NCBI GenBank assembly: GCA_015179025.1
Contig: WHUX01000123.1
Span: 1 to 64,000, forward strand
Direction: 5' to 3'
Length of the DNA stretch: 64,000 nucleotides
Source of the DNA: Terfezia claveryi
Lineage: Eukaryota > Ascomycota > Pezizomycetes > Pezizales > Pezizaceae
The position numbers and the translations under genes are program-made. Positions within the stretch are counted from its first letter, which is position 1, and every line of letters begins with the position of its first letter. The notes beneath the pieces are model-generated. The model was not told where the DNA came from and searched no databases. It saw nothing but the letters and a program-made list of their open reading frames with translations. Positions 1 through 11,344 of this stretch are shown piece after piece.

Positions 1-780
1 ACTAGATATAGACATTATAGGCAATTGCTTGATATAGTCTAGCATATGCGCTTGGCCCTTGATGTCCGCTTCCTATGTACGTTATCCTACGAGGGTCTGA
101 TCGAGACTAATTTTCACAAGAGACTAAGCCAGACTAACAGGGACTTAGCCAACCAGACTAACAGTGAACGTAAGAAAGCTAGGGATTACAGTAGTCTGGT
201 TGGCAGTCAAAGCCCTAGTCTGGTTACCAGACTACAAACGCCCAGCTTGGCGAACGTTTAAGTCGCTGACAAAACGACTGTAGCGAGACTGCCTACGGTA
301 GTCTGGTTGTGAATGTCTCATGCAAGCCTCTAGTAGTTCGGTTTTGCTGAGAAGCTAGGTTGCCAACTAGTCTGGTTGGCACAACCCCTCCACAGGCTAA
401 CGCCCGTTCTGTCTAGGAGGGTCGTGCAACCAGACTCGTCCATTAGCTGCTAGAATAATTAGCTCTTACTAGTCTGGTTGCACTAGGTCGGGTTAGCGCT
501 AGGTAGTGCATACTTACCTCACGTTAGTGCCAAGCCACACGTTACAGAAGTGCAACCAGCTACCAAGGCACCAACCAGAATACCGTAGCCCCACGTTATA
601 GGCTAGTCTGGCTTGCACTAGCCCCTCCCCAGTTATGGGCCTGCAAGGATTTTCATTGTCAAGCCAGACTAGTATGTCAATGTCACATCCCGGCAACCAG
701 ACTAGTGGGGACAATCAAAGTCTAGCCGTGATGCCAACCAGGCTAGTCTGCCAGTAACCACAACATCGGCCTACAAGTAC
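1..780. repeat. Cluster of TAGTCTGGTTG-type motifs in both orientations
   Basis: At least twelve copies of a TAGTCTGGTTG motif or its reverse complement lie here, for example at 151-160, 192-201, 216-234, 299-309, 368-382, 427-435, 470-483, 604-621, 663-673, 694-706 and 734-753. The copy at 216-234 is a 19-bp palindrome, TAGTCTGGTTACCAGACTA. Several are followed by GCACTAG and a CCCCTCC tract. No gene is visible. Because the cluster lies upstream of a CACTA-like (Plavaka) transposase, one reading is a set of subterminal transposase-binding repeats. That is inference, since the same motif also occurs singly in the gene-rich part of the window. Confidence 0.75.
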
Positions 781-1489
781 CTAGTCAGGTTAGCGGGTGG
801 CTTGTGACTGCCCGACAGGTGTGGCCCACGCACAAACACTTGCCAAGGCACTTGGGACAAGTGTGAGAGAGAATTTTCTCTTGTTTCACCTCACATTGTA
901 AACTTCTGTGAGCTAGAAACCTTTATTCCCTTTGCAAACGTACTGTCAGAAACCACATTCGGGTTTGAAATCTCTACACATTTTAATTTAAACCTCTTTG
1001 ATATCAATGTCTTCCCTCTGACCGTTTTACACCCCTTTTTTGTCAATGTCTTTCCTCAGACCACTTTGCAACATGTGGCCACGACTTTCGGTCTGATACA
1101 CAATTTTGCTTGGTACCATGATAAGCCGTCTTGGCATCATTCAAAGACTGTGGTCGTTCCTTCCTTCTCCCTCTTGATTTCTTTCGTTATATCACAACTA
1201 CTCTGAGGGTCTCGTACTAAGACTCTCACAAGAAGATGGATACCAAACCACCACCGGGCTATATAGCACGCCTCACCTACAGTCGTTATGGCACATGTGC
1301 CGTGGATTACGTACCCACTAATACTGTACAACCTGGGACCACATACCTAGTGCGGTGGGACTTCCATGATTGCGGACTATGGGGTCTAGTTCTAGTCCAG
1401 TATCGTCCAGCTTGCGCCTCAAGCATTCAAACTAAACAGTCACCTACTGGTCACAGAGAGTCCCAGGAGGCCCTGGATACTCTGACAAT
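781..1489. other. Unassigned stretch between motif cluster and tandem repeat
   Basis: No conserved gene is recognised. A 93-codon open frame on the plus strand (1236-1517) begins with an ATG but runs into the tandem repeat that follows and resembles no family I know. It may be part of the 5' region of the adjoining transposon or a chance frame. Base composition is ordinary, with no sign of the RIP seen further right. Confidence 0.4.
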
Positions 1490-2195
1490 AGTTGTATGTG
1501 AGCTACTCCGCCCCTAATTTTTACGGAACTTAGATGTTGGTGGCAGAGTACAAGGTGTTAATTTAACCAGCAGTTACTATATAGCCCAGTTACATACCAA
1601 TATCATCGAGCTGCACCGAACACTTCGATCAAGGCAGTATCGCCGAATACCGAGAGAGTCCCTATCGAGACTCTACCTATTCGGCCAATCGTTGTATGTG
1701 AAAGCCACCCCGCATCCAATTTTTACGGAGTTTAGATTGTTGGTGGTAGTGTACGGGGTGTTAATTTTTACAACTAGCAGTTAGTATAGAGCCCAGTTAC
1801 ATACCAATATCATCGAGCTGCACCGAACACTTCGAGCAAGGCAGTATCGCCGAATACCGAGAGAGTCCCTATCGAGACTCTACCTATTCGGCCAATCGTT
1901 GTATGTGAAAGCCACCCGGCATCCAATTTTTATGGAGTTTAGATTGTTGGTGGTAGTGTACGGGGTGTTAATCTTACAACTAGCAGTTAGTATAGAGTCC
2001 AGTTACATACCAATATCATCGAGTGTGCACCGAAGACATCGAACAAGGCTGTATTGCTGAATACCGAGAGAGTCCCTATCGAGACTACATATTTGGCTAA
2101 TCGGGTATGTGAAAGCCACTCTGCATGCAATGTTTACGGAACTTACATAGTTGATAGGAGAATATGCGGTGTCAATTTTGCAACTATCAGTTCAC
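1490..2195. repeat. Tandem repeat, unit about 206 bp, about 3.4 copies
   Basis: The landmark string CCCAGTTACATACCAATATC recurs at about 1585, 1792 and 1998, giving a period of 206-207 bp. A partial, more diverged unit begins near 1490. The middle units are nearly identical and the outer ones diverged. Each unit carries the palindromic string GAGAGTCCCTATCGAGACTC. The last unit runs straight into the predicted start of the transposase zinc finger at 2164. The corresponding part of the earlier units is a degenerate version of that coding start. Confidence 0.85.
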
Positions 2196-5100
2196 TGTGG
2201 CCGGCCACTATGGCCGACATCTGCGAAAAAAACACCCAGGGAAAGAACTGCAACTCCCCAAGAAACCGGCGACGCCAGATCCTCACAGTCTGTCGGGCAC
2301 CCTGAAGCGACGTCGGAAGTACAGTGACGACGCTGTACTTAGAGTCACAAATGGAGTGACCGAACATGGTTCGGAAGCTACCCCAACAGTGCTTGGGAAC
2401 ATTAGATTACCAAGCATTGCGCAGATATCATCAGACACGCTGAGTCCTCATCAATGTACTGAGGAGTATCTTCCACAGTCACTCCAAGTCGGACAAGTCA
2501 CACGGCAGTCATTGTTCACACCCATTCTGAACCCATCATGGAATCCACTATTACCATTTACCAGTGCTTATGAATATAAGCTTGCACGATTCTTCCATCA
2601 GAGCAAGACTTCGATGAAGCAAATTGACCAATTTTTCAAAGACGAGCTGCTGCCTCTGGATACCTCCCGGACGATAGGGGTCGGCTATAGGTCTGCTCAT
2701 ACCTGGCGTAATAAAATGCGAGCCCTAATAGACCAACCAGCATGGCAACATGGGACTGTGGATTTCCACCTGCAAAGAGGGGTGACATTTTTCTATAGGG
2801 ACTTGAACAGTGTATTCGTTATCTTCTCCGCCAGAAAGCGTACGCTCAGTATCTGGTTTTCAAACTCAGAGAGATTATGATCGGTACGGTAACCGGGTGT
2901 ATACGGAGATGAATACGGGAGACTGGTGGTGGGACAGGCAGGTAGGTTTTAATCAAGTCCCTTATGAAAATAAACAGCTACTAACAGCCTGTTAGATGAC
3001 CCTCCCAGTTGGCTCAAGCCTAGTACCTATTCTGATAACCTCCGATCAGACATGCTTGACCAACTTTTCCGGCGATAAGAAGTTGTGGCCAATTTTCATG
3101 AGTGTCGGGAATATCCCATCAGCTATCCGAAATAAGCCGTCAAGCCAAGCGTGGATCCTAATAGGCCTGTTACCTGTTGGCCCGAAACGAACAAAGTCCC
3201 TCATCGGATTCTCGGTTCGGAACCAAGAGCATGATTCCCTTGAGACCCAACACCGACTGATTGAACGGATCTTGGCACCCCTGGTCCGTATGTTCGAGGT
3301 AAGGTGACAAACTCAAAACAGGCTCTGTTGGGCAATGACTGACTTTGCGAAGGCGGGTGGGTCGGAGATAGTGTGCGGAGATGAGAACGTCCGGCGTTGT
3401 ATACCTATCGTATCAACGTGGCTTGCTGATCACATGGAGAATGTAAATATCCATTGCATAAAAGTCAACCGGTGTCCAATATGTAAGCGAGTCGAGATCA
3501 GCTTGGGTATTACCTAAACGACCCTACGCTCAGCGTGACCATACTGGCTATGAGCCCTGTAGGAGGCTAATGATAATGATGGGTCGTCACCCCCCTGCTA
3601 CACATGAAGGAAATTAATTGTGATTGACAGGTTAACCACTCTGGATGTAAAGCCGATCCAGAATGCGCTATGGAGTCTCCCTACAGTCCACCCACCGAGC
3701 ATTGTACGTGGAGACATACTACATAATATCCACCTAGGTGTCTTGAAAAATTTGATGGAGTGGATAAGGGGTTCTTGGGAAAACACAAAAGGCTTGCAGT
3801 TTTCGATGAAATATGGAGTACATTGCCAGGATACTAGGGTTCACTCCACCAGGAAGCAGTATCGCCAAATCACAATGTGGAGCGGTACCGAAATGCGAGT
3901 GTAGGACGGTCATTCTTGGTTGTTTCACAGCCGCCATGCGTCGTGAGAAGGACACCAGCCATCTGGGCCAGCTGCTCAGGCTGACGTGAAAATCGCCATA
4001 CGAGCAGTTCGTGCGCTGTCGGACTTCTGTTTAATTGCCCAATATCGAAGTCATACGGGGAGACAATCCAATATATGACTAAGTACCTACAGGAATTTCA
4101 CAAGTATCGTCATGTATTTGGGGAATTCCGTGCAAGTAAGGTTGACCATAACAAGGCAAAGGGGGCTTCTAAGGATCTGGCAGTGACGCAGGCTCGTCAG
4201 GCAACGATTTCGAGTTACTTTCCAACCACAGCCACGCAAAAGGCAAACGAAGCATCGGCAAATCGTCTGGAACGAGAACACCTGGTGACCGACATGCTGG
4301 GTCAGTCTACATTCAACTACCCAAGCTACACCTTCTCACTCATTACTGGAACAGATCATTCAATTTGGAACCCTCCACAGTATTCGACAGAAATTACTGA
4401 GTCCCTCCACAAGCCGTTGAAGGATGCTTATAAACGGTCGAATAGGGTTGACGCAACAATCCAAATTCTTGACGTGCATACAAGAGACCATGCCTTTAAA
4501 ATCTGGAGTTGAATTTATGTGCGTGGGATAAGGAGGTGACGTTCGACGCTGAGATAAAGGCTCTAGTTATGAAGATGAGAAAAGATGCAGAAGGTATGAC
4601 TTCGAACAAAGAGGATCCGAGATTGTCTGGGCAGCCGCAGTCAAGGAACGCAATAGTACAACCACTGTCAGTGCTTGCACAAACCCTCCGAATCCCGAAC
4701 CTAATTGGCAAGTTTCGGGATTACCTCCGCGTCAATGGTTATTTGGGGGTTGCTACAGGAGACCAGGAGGGGATCGAGGGTACCGAGGGCAGTATGTCAG
4801 TAGTCTTAGGGTTGCAGTACCGCAATTTCAAGGAGATGGTATGGAAACCCACAATGTTCGGTGGACAGGGGATAGGGACTTTAGAAGGCGTGGAAATATT
4901 AGGGCAGATTGGATTTGGGTAAGAAGGAGGCCGCGATCCCAGGACTGCAGTGGGCAACTGGATGGTCGTACGGTAGCTAGGCTGGAGGGGCTTTTCAGGG
5001 TCTGGAATGGGATGGGAACGAATGGGATGGGGACAACGCATGAGGTGGCCTACGTAAGATTTCTAAGAGTGAAGGGTTCTAGCAGGCCGCATGGTGAGGA

Positions 5101-5262
5101 GGGATGATAAGGATGGAAAAACGAGAGGACGAAGGGGCACTGCATGTTATTAAGGTTTCAGACATAGAAGGGATGGCATATCTGATACCAGTCGAGATGG
5201 ATAGGGTCTGGTTGGTTAATAACAGGATTGATTTTAATACGTGGAACGAGTTGTATGATTAG
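2164..5262 (+). pseudogene. Plavaka-type (CACTA-like) DNA transposase, broken by frameshifts
   Basis: The product would be a cut-and-paste DNA transposase. It starts with a C2H2 finger (C-x2-C-x12-H-x4-H, residues 3-25). Family hallmarks then follow in order in different frames: MNTGDWWWD (about 2910), TNFSGDKKLWP and GNIPSAIRNKPSSQAW (3060-3170), VRRCIP (3390), DILHNIHLGVLKNLMEW (3710-3765), ITMWSGTEMR (3870-3900), AQYRSHT (4045), a TESLHKPLKDAYKRSN segment (4400), RADWIWVRR (4900), and a C-terminus ending in NNRIDFNTWNELYD and a TAG at 5260. Introns 2942-2995 and 3299-3352 join in frame with good branch sites. Frameshifts occur near 2813, 2872, 3795, 3850, 4510, 4830 and 5110. Several family landmarks survive, but no intact reading frame spans them. 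Composition is normal, so decay was by indels and not RIP. Terminal inverted repeats were not pinned down. Confidence 0.85.
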
Positions 5263-5830
5263 ATAAGTTAGGATATGAATAAATAGCATGACCGGAATTG
5301 GAATGGCTTGGAGCGAGGGTTTGAAATCATGATACAATTGCGGAGAGACATTGTGAGGCTGGGGTGGACAGGATAGGTAGATGCTAAGGAGGTCTGGGAA
5401 CAGTCGGGATGTTTCGGAGCCACAAGTGTGACCAACACGGGATGGTGAGTGTCTGGGTAGTAGATGGCATTAGGACGGTAGGGGTAGGTATCAGGAAAGT
5501 TAGGGATAGGTATTGGAGCATATGATAGATATTGAGTAGCAAGGAGGATAGGGTGGTGGTGCATTGCAGGGAGTAAACATTCAGGCAGAGTTTTAGACTT
5601 ATGGCGGCTCATACCAGAAGGTAGGCGTCGTAGCGCCAGTTGTGATCAGGCATCAGAGGGGTCAGTAGAGGGCATCAGAAGGCCCAGAGGGATATTAGGG
5701 CATGGAAAATCTTTAGCGATAGAAACGTTGGGGCGCATCTGTGCTGGATGACAAGCATTGGGGTGCATACGGTGACCTGGTGTCCGAGAGGTCTTGAAGG
5801 TGCGTCAGAAGGCCCTGAGGAGCATTAGGG
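5263..5830. repeat. G-rich 3' flank of the Plavaka element with a duplicated segment
   Basis: No gene is seen. Two similar segments, each with CAGAAGGCCC, an ATTAGGGCA motif and an AAAATCTTT tail, start near 5671 and 5800, a period of about 130 bp. They probably belong to the 3' subterminal part of the transposon. At about 5830 the composition changes abruptly to AT-rich DNA, which likely marks the element's right edge or a junction with an older RIPped block. Confidence 0.55.
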
Positions 5831-6462
5831 CAAAGAAAAATCTTTCCTGATGATAAGTTCACTCTATTGAGGTTTATAAGTTGAGAGTTATCTAAATATC
5901 TAGTATGACTATTATAAGTTTATATATAGTTAGTAAAAGTACTTAAATAGGCAAGTATATAAGTTACTAATAATACTATAGTCTGAGTCAAAATTAAGTT
6001 TAAGGTTATAGTGATAGGCTAAAAGGATCTATAATATTTGTCTACTTCATTATCCTTATCAAAGACTTTAGGTAAGTCTTTAATTAATCTAAAGTAACAA
6101 TTAAATTATATCTTTATACTAATTATAAGGAAAATAGGAGTTTATATAGTTCTAAATTTAATTGGCTTAAAAATAGCTTAACCTACTTCAGTAATAGTTA
6201 TTAGTCTAATGATTTTTCTACAAATAATTCAAGTAATATTTCTATTATTAAAGTTATTAGATAAAGATTATAAAAAATTTTAAGAAAGAAAAGTACATTA
6301 GGAAGGAATAGTTTGCTTCTCAGTAGCCTCAATAGCTCCTAGTAGCTACTAGAGGCTTTAAAAGACTCTAAAAGGTAAACTTTTAAACAATTTGTTCTTA
6401 ATAATAAATAGTATATATTTATCTTAATTTTAAGGTAAAAGAAGTAAGTATACTTATATATA

Positions 6463-6654
6463 TTAGGAAAGAATTTTAGTTTATCTTTTGTATCTCCTAT
6501 AGTATCTAGTACTATTTAGTATCTTTTAAGTATTTCCTATAGTATTTAGATAAAAATTAAAAAATATTTACTAAATACTATGAAAGATAGTTGAAAAGTA
6601 CTTGATACTACTGGATACTATAGGAAATATAAGAGGGAAACTAAAATTCTTTCT
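6463..6654. repeat. Palindromic MITE-like element, copy A
   Basis: An approximately 190-bp hairpin repeat. The left end reads TTAGGAAAGAATTTTAGTTT and the right end reads AAACTAAAATTCTTTC, its reverse complement. The arms contain mirrored GATACTATAGGA / TCCTATAGTATC strings and meet at a short AT-rich centre. It matches copies at 8912-9104 and 18116-18310. There is no coding capacity. This resembles a foldback or MITE element mobilised by an unknown transposase. Confidence 0.75.
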
Positions 6655-8911
6655 TCATAAAGTTAGTTTAAATAAAAGTCTAAAAGCTAGTAGAAAAAAA
6701 ATAATGTTCTTATTGATATTAAAAAAGTAAAAGAGAAGTAGAAGTAATAGTTTTTAATATTAATTTAGTTAGATAAAAAAGTATTATACTAGAGAACTAT
6801 ACTTTATAAACAAGTAAGTATCTCTTAAAATACTATTTTTCTATTTGTTTTAGATTGTATATATACTATTATTATTAGGGATATTTATTTAGAAATTATA
6901 AGCTAGTATATAGAATTACTTAAAAAAAAGAAGAGAAAAAGTAGTATTTATAGTTAATAACTGAGATAAATTAGTTAAGTTAGATATAGGTAAAGCTATC
7001 TTTTTTAAAGTTATACTTAGTCTAAAAATAACTTCTTATACTCAAACTTTATAAATATATTTTCTAGTATATAAATAGACCTTATAGATAGTAATACTAT
7101 TCATATAACTAATAAAAATATTTTTCTCAGTCTATAGTAAAAGTTTACTACCTACTAATTGTTATTTTTTAAGTATATATATAAAATAATTCTTACTAAA
7201 GAGTTAAAAGTAAGAGAAAGTTAGTACTAAAAAAGATCTAGTAAGGAGTTTTTTCTTTAACTATACTATAAAGTATTTAATTTTAGAGATAGATTGAAGT
7301 TAAATATACTTTAGCTTAAAATCTTTTATTTATATTTATTAATATAGCTTTTATTATATTTTATTCAATATAGTTAAAGTATTTAGCTATACTATTAGAT
7401 TTATAAGAGTAGGAGAATATTAGTTTATATATAATATATTTTAACTTAAAAAAACTATTCAAGATCTTTATTAATATACTCTTTACTATTATTAGTATAA
7501 ATCTATTTAATATAGTATAATTTTTACTTTTCAATTAAAGTAATAAAGTTTTAAATTAATTTAGTTAAGTTAGATTTCTATTTAAGGAAGTAGACCTAAA
7601 AAGTATGAAAGTAGTTATTAATAAGTATAATAAAGTTGTTTACTCTACTAAAAAAGAATATAGAAAGTTTACTACTAAGATTTAATTAAATAAGTTTAAG
7701 AAAATTGGAGATATGAGATATTATAGACTTAGAAATAGAGTAAGTAGATTTAGTAAGTATATATAGTTTAGAATAATAGTTATTAAGAAGTATTAAATAA
7801 ATATTACTATTAAAGTAGAGTTTATTATATTTAAAAATAGTAATAGCTTAATAATTAAATAACTAATCTTAGTAATAAATTAATTTTTGATAAAAAAAAA
7901 CTAATATCTTTTTATTTAACTCAATAATAAATAGAAGACTTCTAATAAATTCTACTATAAATAATATAAAATTAATACTTTTTTTTATAATATAAAATCC
8001 TAAGTCTATAGAAAAAGTAGAAAAACAAGATTAAATAGTATTCTAAAAAAATAGTAAATAACTAAGAGAGAGAATATATTAAATATTAACTAGATAAATA
8101 GTAAAAATAGAGCCATTAAGAAGTAGATAGTTAAAAAGGACTATTTCTTTTCTTTTAGCTTTAAGAAGATTATTACTAGCTTTTTTTATAGTTCTACTAT
8201 CTTCAAAAAAGTTTTTAAAATATTTTATATTAATAGTTATATAAATACTATATATTATATCTAATTTCTAGATAGTTTTTAGAATAGGTTACTAATACTA
8301 AAAGCTTATTCTTAAAGCTATTAGAACTATTAATAATATATATTTATTACTTCTTATATTTTTTTTTTATACTTCTTTTTATTTTTATTTAACTTTTTAA
8401 TTTTTAGTATTTTTACTATATATAATCTATATATTTTCTAAGTTAAAACTTTTTATTATAGGTGTATTCAATATTGGAGCTATTATTCTATTATTATAAT
8501 TGCTACTATTAAAGCTTACCTTTTTTTTAAAATAGACTGAAAAAATAATATTCTATTTTTGAATTTTAAAACTAATAGATAGAAAATAGAGATTTGTATT
8601 AATATAGATAAGGTTAGACTTAGTTGAGAGATTGTCTACTATATTAAAGTAGTGAAAGATAAAAAAAGAGAGAAAGATATCCTTTTTAGCTTCATTCTTA
8701 TAAAAACAAGTTTAAAAGAATTTATAATATTTACTAGAAGAGCTAGTAAAAGAGTAAAGTTAAGACTACTTAGTCTTATATTACTCAATAAAATCAAAGA
8801 AGGTAGAAAAAGTATAAGTTAAGACTAGATTAAAAAGTATATATAGTTGATATACAAAAGAGAATAGAGTATTATAGTAGTACTAATCTTTAAAGAAAGA
8901 CTAGATTTTTA

Positions 8912-9104
8912 TTAAGAAAGAATTTAAGTTTGCCTCTTATATCTCCTATAGTATTTAGTAGTATTTAGTACCTTTTAGATATCTCTTGTACTATGTAAAA
9001 ATATATTTTAATTGTTATTTAGATACTATAAGAGATATCTAAGAGATATTAAATATTACCAAATACTATAGGAGATATAAGAGGTAAATTTAAATTCTTT
9101 TTAA
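8912..9104. repeat. Palindromic MITE-like element, copy B
   Basis: Same family as the element at 6463-6654. The left arm begins TTAAGAAAGAATTTAAGTTT and the right arm mirrors it, with CTCCTATAGTATTTAG / CTAAATACTATAGGAG-type strings inside. Length is about 193 bp. It lies entirely inside RIPped AT-rich DNA, so its own target duplication cannot be read safely. Confidence 0.75.
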
Positions 9105-9264
9105 TATTATATAGTAAATCAAATTTAGAGATAATTTTTAATATAAGTTTGCTAATAACTTATATTATATTAGAAAAAAATATAGTTTATTTCTAGTATC
9201 TCTAGAAATACTATTGCTGCTGAAGATAAAGTGTATCTCTATAATTAGAAAAATATCTTCTAAT

Positions 9265-9372
9265 ATTTCTTGGAGATACTAAGAGATACTAAGAGATATA
9301 TAAGAGATATTTAGGAGATATTCAGGAGATATAAAAGATATAAAAGATATAAAAGATAACTCTATCTCCTAA
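9265..9372. repeat. Short tandem array of GAGATAY / AAAGATAT units
   Basis: A run of short units of the type GGAGATACTAA, AGAGATATATA and AAAGATATA repeated about a dozen times. The flanks (about 9180-9420) are partly inverted, with TAGTATCTC on the left and AGATACTATC on the right. The array may therefore be the expanded arm of another hairpin element like copies A-C. No gene is present. Confidence 0.5.
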
Positions 9373-10652
9373 AGATACTATCTAATATCTCTATGCTACT
9401 TTTTTCTTACTAATATAGTATAAGAATAGTTTAATTTGTTATTATGAAAAAGAGTTCTTTTTTTTCTTATATTATATCTATTATAAGTTTAAGTCTATTA
9501 ATAATTAGTTTTTTATAATCTATATCTCTTATAATTATTTTAATAGTATTAACCTAGTATTTATAGTTGGCTGTACTAGTAAATAACTCAATATTATTGA
9601 ATTTAACTAGAATAGACTTAAAGTCTTTTAATAGTTTAAATATAAAAAGTATATATTTACCTTTACTATTATAACTAGAAGCTAAAATAGATACTATTGT
9701 ATAAATATATATTAGAGGAAGAGTATATATAAGTTATTAAGTTATCCTAAGCTAGTTTAGGCTTATAATCTATTAAAAGGTTACTATAAGTAAAGGTATT
9801 GTAGTAGTAATTATAAAAATAGTACTAGTAGATAATAGTATGATAAAGCTAAGAGTATAAGTAAGCTAAAGTATAAGAAAGTAAATAGTAGAACTATATT
9901 AAAGATAGATAGTTTATTAAGTCTAATTATAAAGTATATAGAACTAGATATAGGAGTAGAGAACTTATATATAATAGTATATATTAAAAGTAAAGATCTA
10001 GTAAGAAAGTCTATTATAAATATATAAATAAAGAAATATATAAATATATATATTTAAGATAGTAATATAAGTTAATAAATATAATAGAAAGTTATAGAAA
10101 AGATAATTATTAAGTTATAATAACTTTAATAAGTAAGTAGTAACTTTGAGTAATAAAGTAAATTTATATAATAGTAATAAATACTAAGTTAGAAAAATAA
10201 GTAAAGATAATAAAAACATATAAATAATATATAAATATATATAAAAAAAATAATATAGAAGTCTTTAATTAAGTAGTAAGTATCTATATTAGGTATTAGT
10301 ATAATAAAAAAGAAATTATAAGAGAAAATAATATATAGTATAAAAATATTTAATTATATTAAAAGAAGATAATTATTTTTAATAGAAGTACCTTAGAAAT
10401 TGTATTTTTAAACTAGATCTTTATTAGTAAAAACTTTATATTAATCTCTAAACTTAAGACCTTCTATTTTTTTCCTATTATTAATAGCTATTTTATTTTT
10501 TCTAAAACTATTACTGATTTTACTTATTTATTTAGTACTATTAGTAATTATTAGAGAACCTATTAATATTTATAACTAAACTAAAATACTTTATTGATTT
10601 AAGAATTTTATAGCTATAAATATATAATATCTCTAATAATTTCAGCTCTTTA

Positions 10653-10657
10653 AACTT
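10653..10657. repeat. Target-site duplication AACTT, left copy
   Basis: AACTT immediately precedes the first base of the 5' LTR and is repeated immediately after the last base of the 3' LTR (17057-17061). A 5-bp duplication is typical of Ty3/Gypsy integration, and it fixes both element ends. Confidence 0.9.
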
Positions 10658-11313
10658 TGTAACAACCGTGTATTCAGTTATTATCATCTGCGATTATAGG
10701 TAATGGGTCATTGCCATTGTTGTCTTTGTCATTACCTGTGATCGCAGGTGATGGGTTATCGTTATTGTTGCCGTCGGCATCACCTGCGATGCAGATGATG
10801 GGTTATTATCATTGTTGTCTTTGTCATCACCTACGATTGCAGGTGATAGGTTATTGTTATCATTACCTTGCTTGGCTTCCGAGATAGGGAAGCTTATTTC
10901 CCCCATCGCCCTGACCGAGTTATGTATATATAGAGCCTGTCCCTCGTACTGTCGTTGGATCCCCATCCAATATCTTGTATACCTAATACAGGACCTTGCT
11001 TCTCCTAGCGCTTGTGCACCTCCCTTGTGTACATCCTTGTCTCATACAAAACAACTCTGTAGCACAGCAGCCTTCCTTAACACACGTAGCAACTGCCTCC
11101 ATGTATCTCATGTCCCTTGCCCTCTGCCTCTCTTGCCTCTTGCCCTTGCATCCCATCTCAGCCTTCTCCTAGTCACACATGTAGTGTTCCTATGTATGTC
11201 TTACCCTAGCCTTTCCCCAGATCACATACCTAGCACTCCTACGTGTGCGATTCCCTCTTGCCACTGCTCCGGTGTACTCCTTGGTCACCTTGTCCCTCAG
11301 AGCCCTCGTTACA
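10658..11313 (+). repeat. 5' LTR of Ty3/Gypsy element (656 bp)
   Basis: The LTR begins TGTAACAACCG and ends CGTTACA (TG...CA), and is exactly as long as the 3' LTR (16401-17056). U3 carries four 20-22 bp palindromes built on ATCACCTGCGAT / ATCGCAGGTGAT at 10683-10704, 10731-10752, 10779-10798 and 10826-10847. They are followed by a TATA-like TATGTATATATAGAGCC at about 10922-10938. Differences from the 3' LTR are nearly all transitions, as expected from mild RIP. Confidence 0.93.
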
Positions 11314-11344
11314 CTACGTTGGATCTTTCAGACTAACCGGTACG

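Larger units (their letters stand above)
5831..10657. mobile_element. AT-rich, heavily RIPped repeat block, left part
   Basis: This 4.8-kb block is strongly AT-rich and has no open frame of 60 codons on either strand. Remaining C and G sit mostly in CpT/ApG steps (TAG, CTA, AGCT), while CpA, TpG, CpG and CpC are scarce. That is the expected result of saturated RIP at CpA. Most of the source elements are no longer recognisable. The last part (about 10370-10657) aligns by eye, after C-to-T and G-to-A change, with the protease region (about 12640-12920) of the intact Gypsy element that follows. It is therefore the left half of an older copy. Confidence 0.85.

Noticed and set aside
1..780. CRISPR-like appearance of the repeated TAGTCTGG motif
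   Set aside because: Motifs occur in both orientations with irregular spacing, in a eukaryotic genome, and there are no cas genes.
5268..5612. 114-codon minus-strand frame after the Plavaka relic
   Set aside because: Low-complexity Pro/His/Tyr-rich product from G-rich repeat DNA; no domain.
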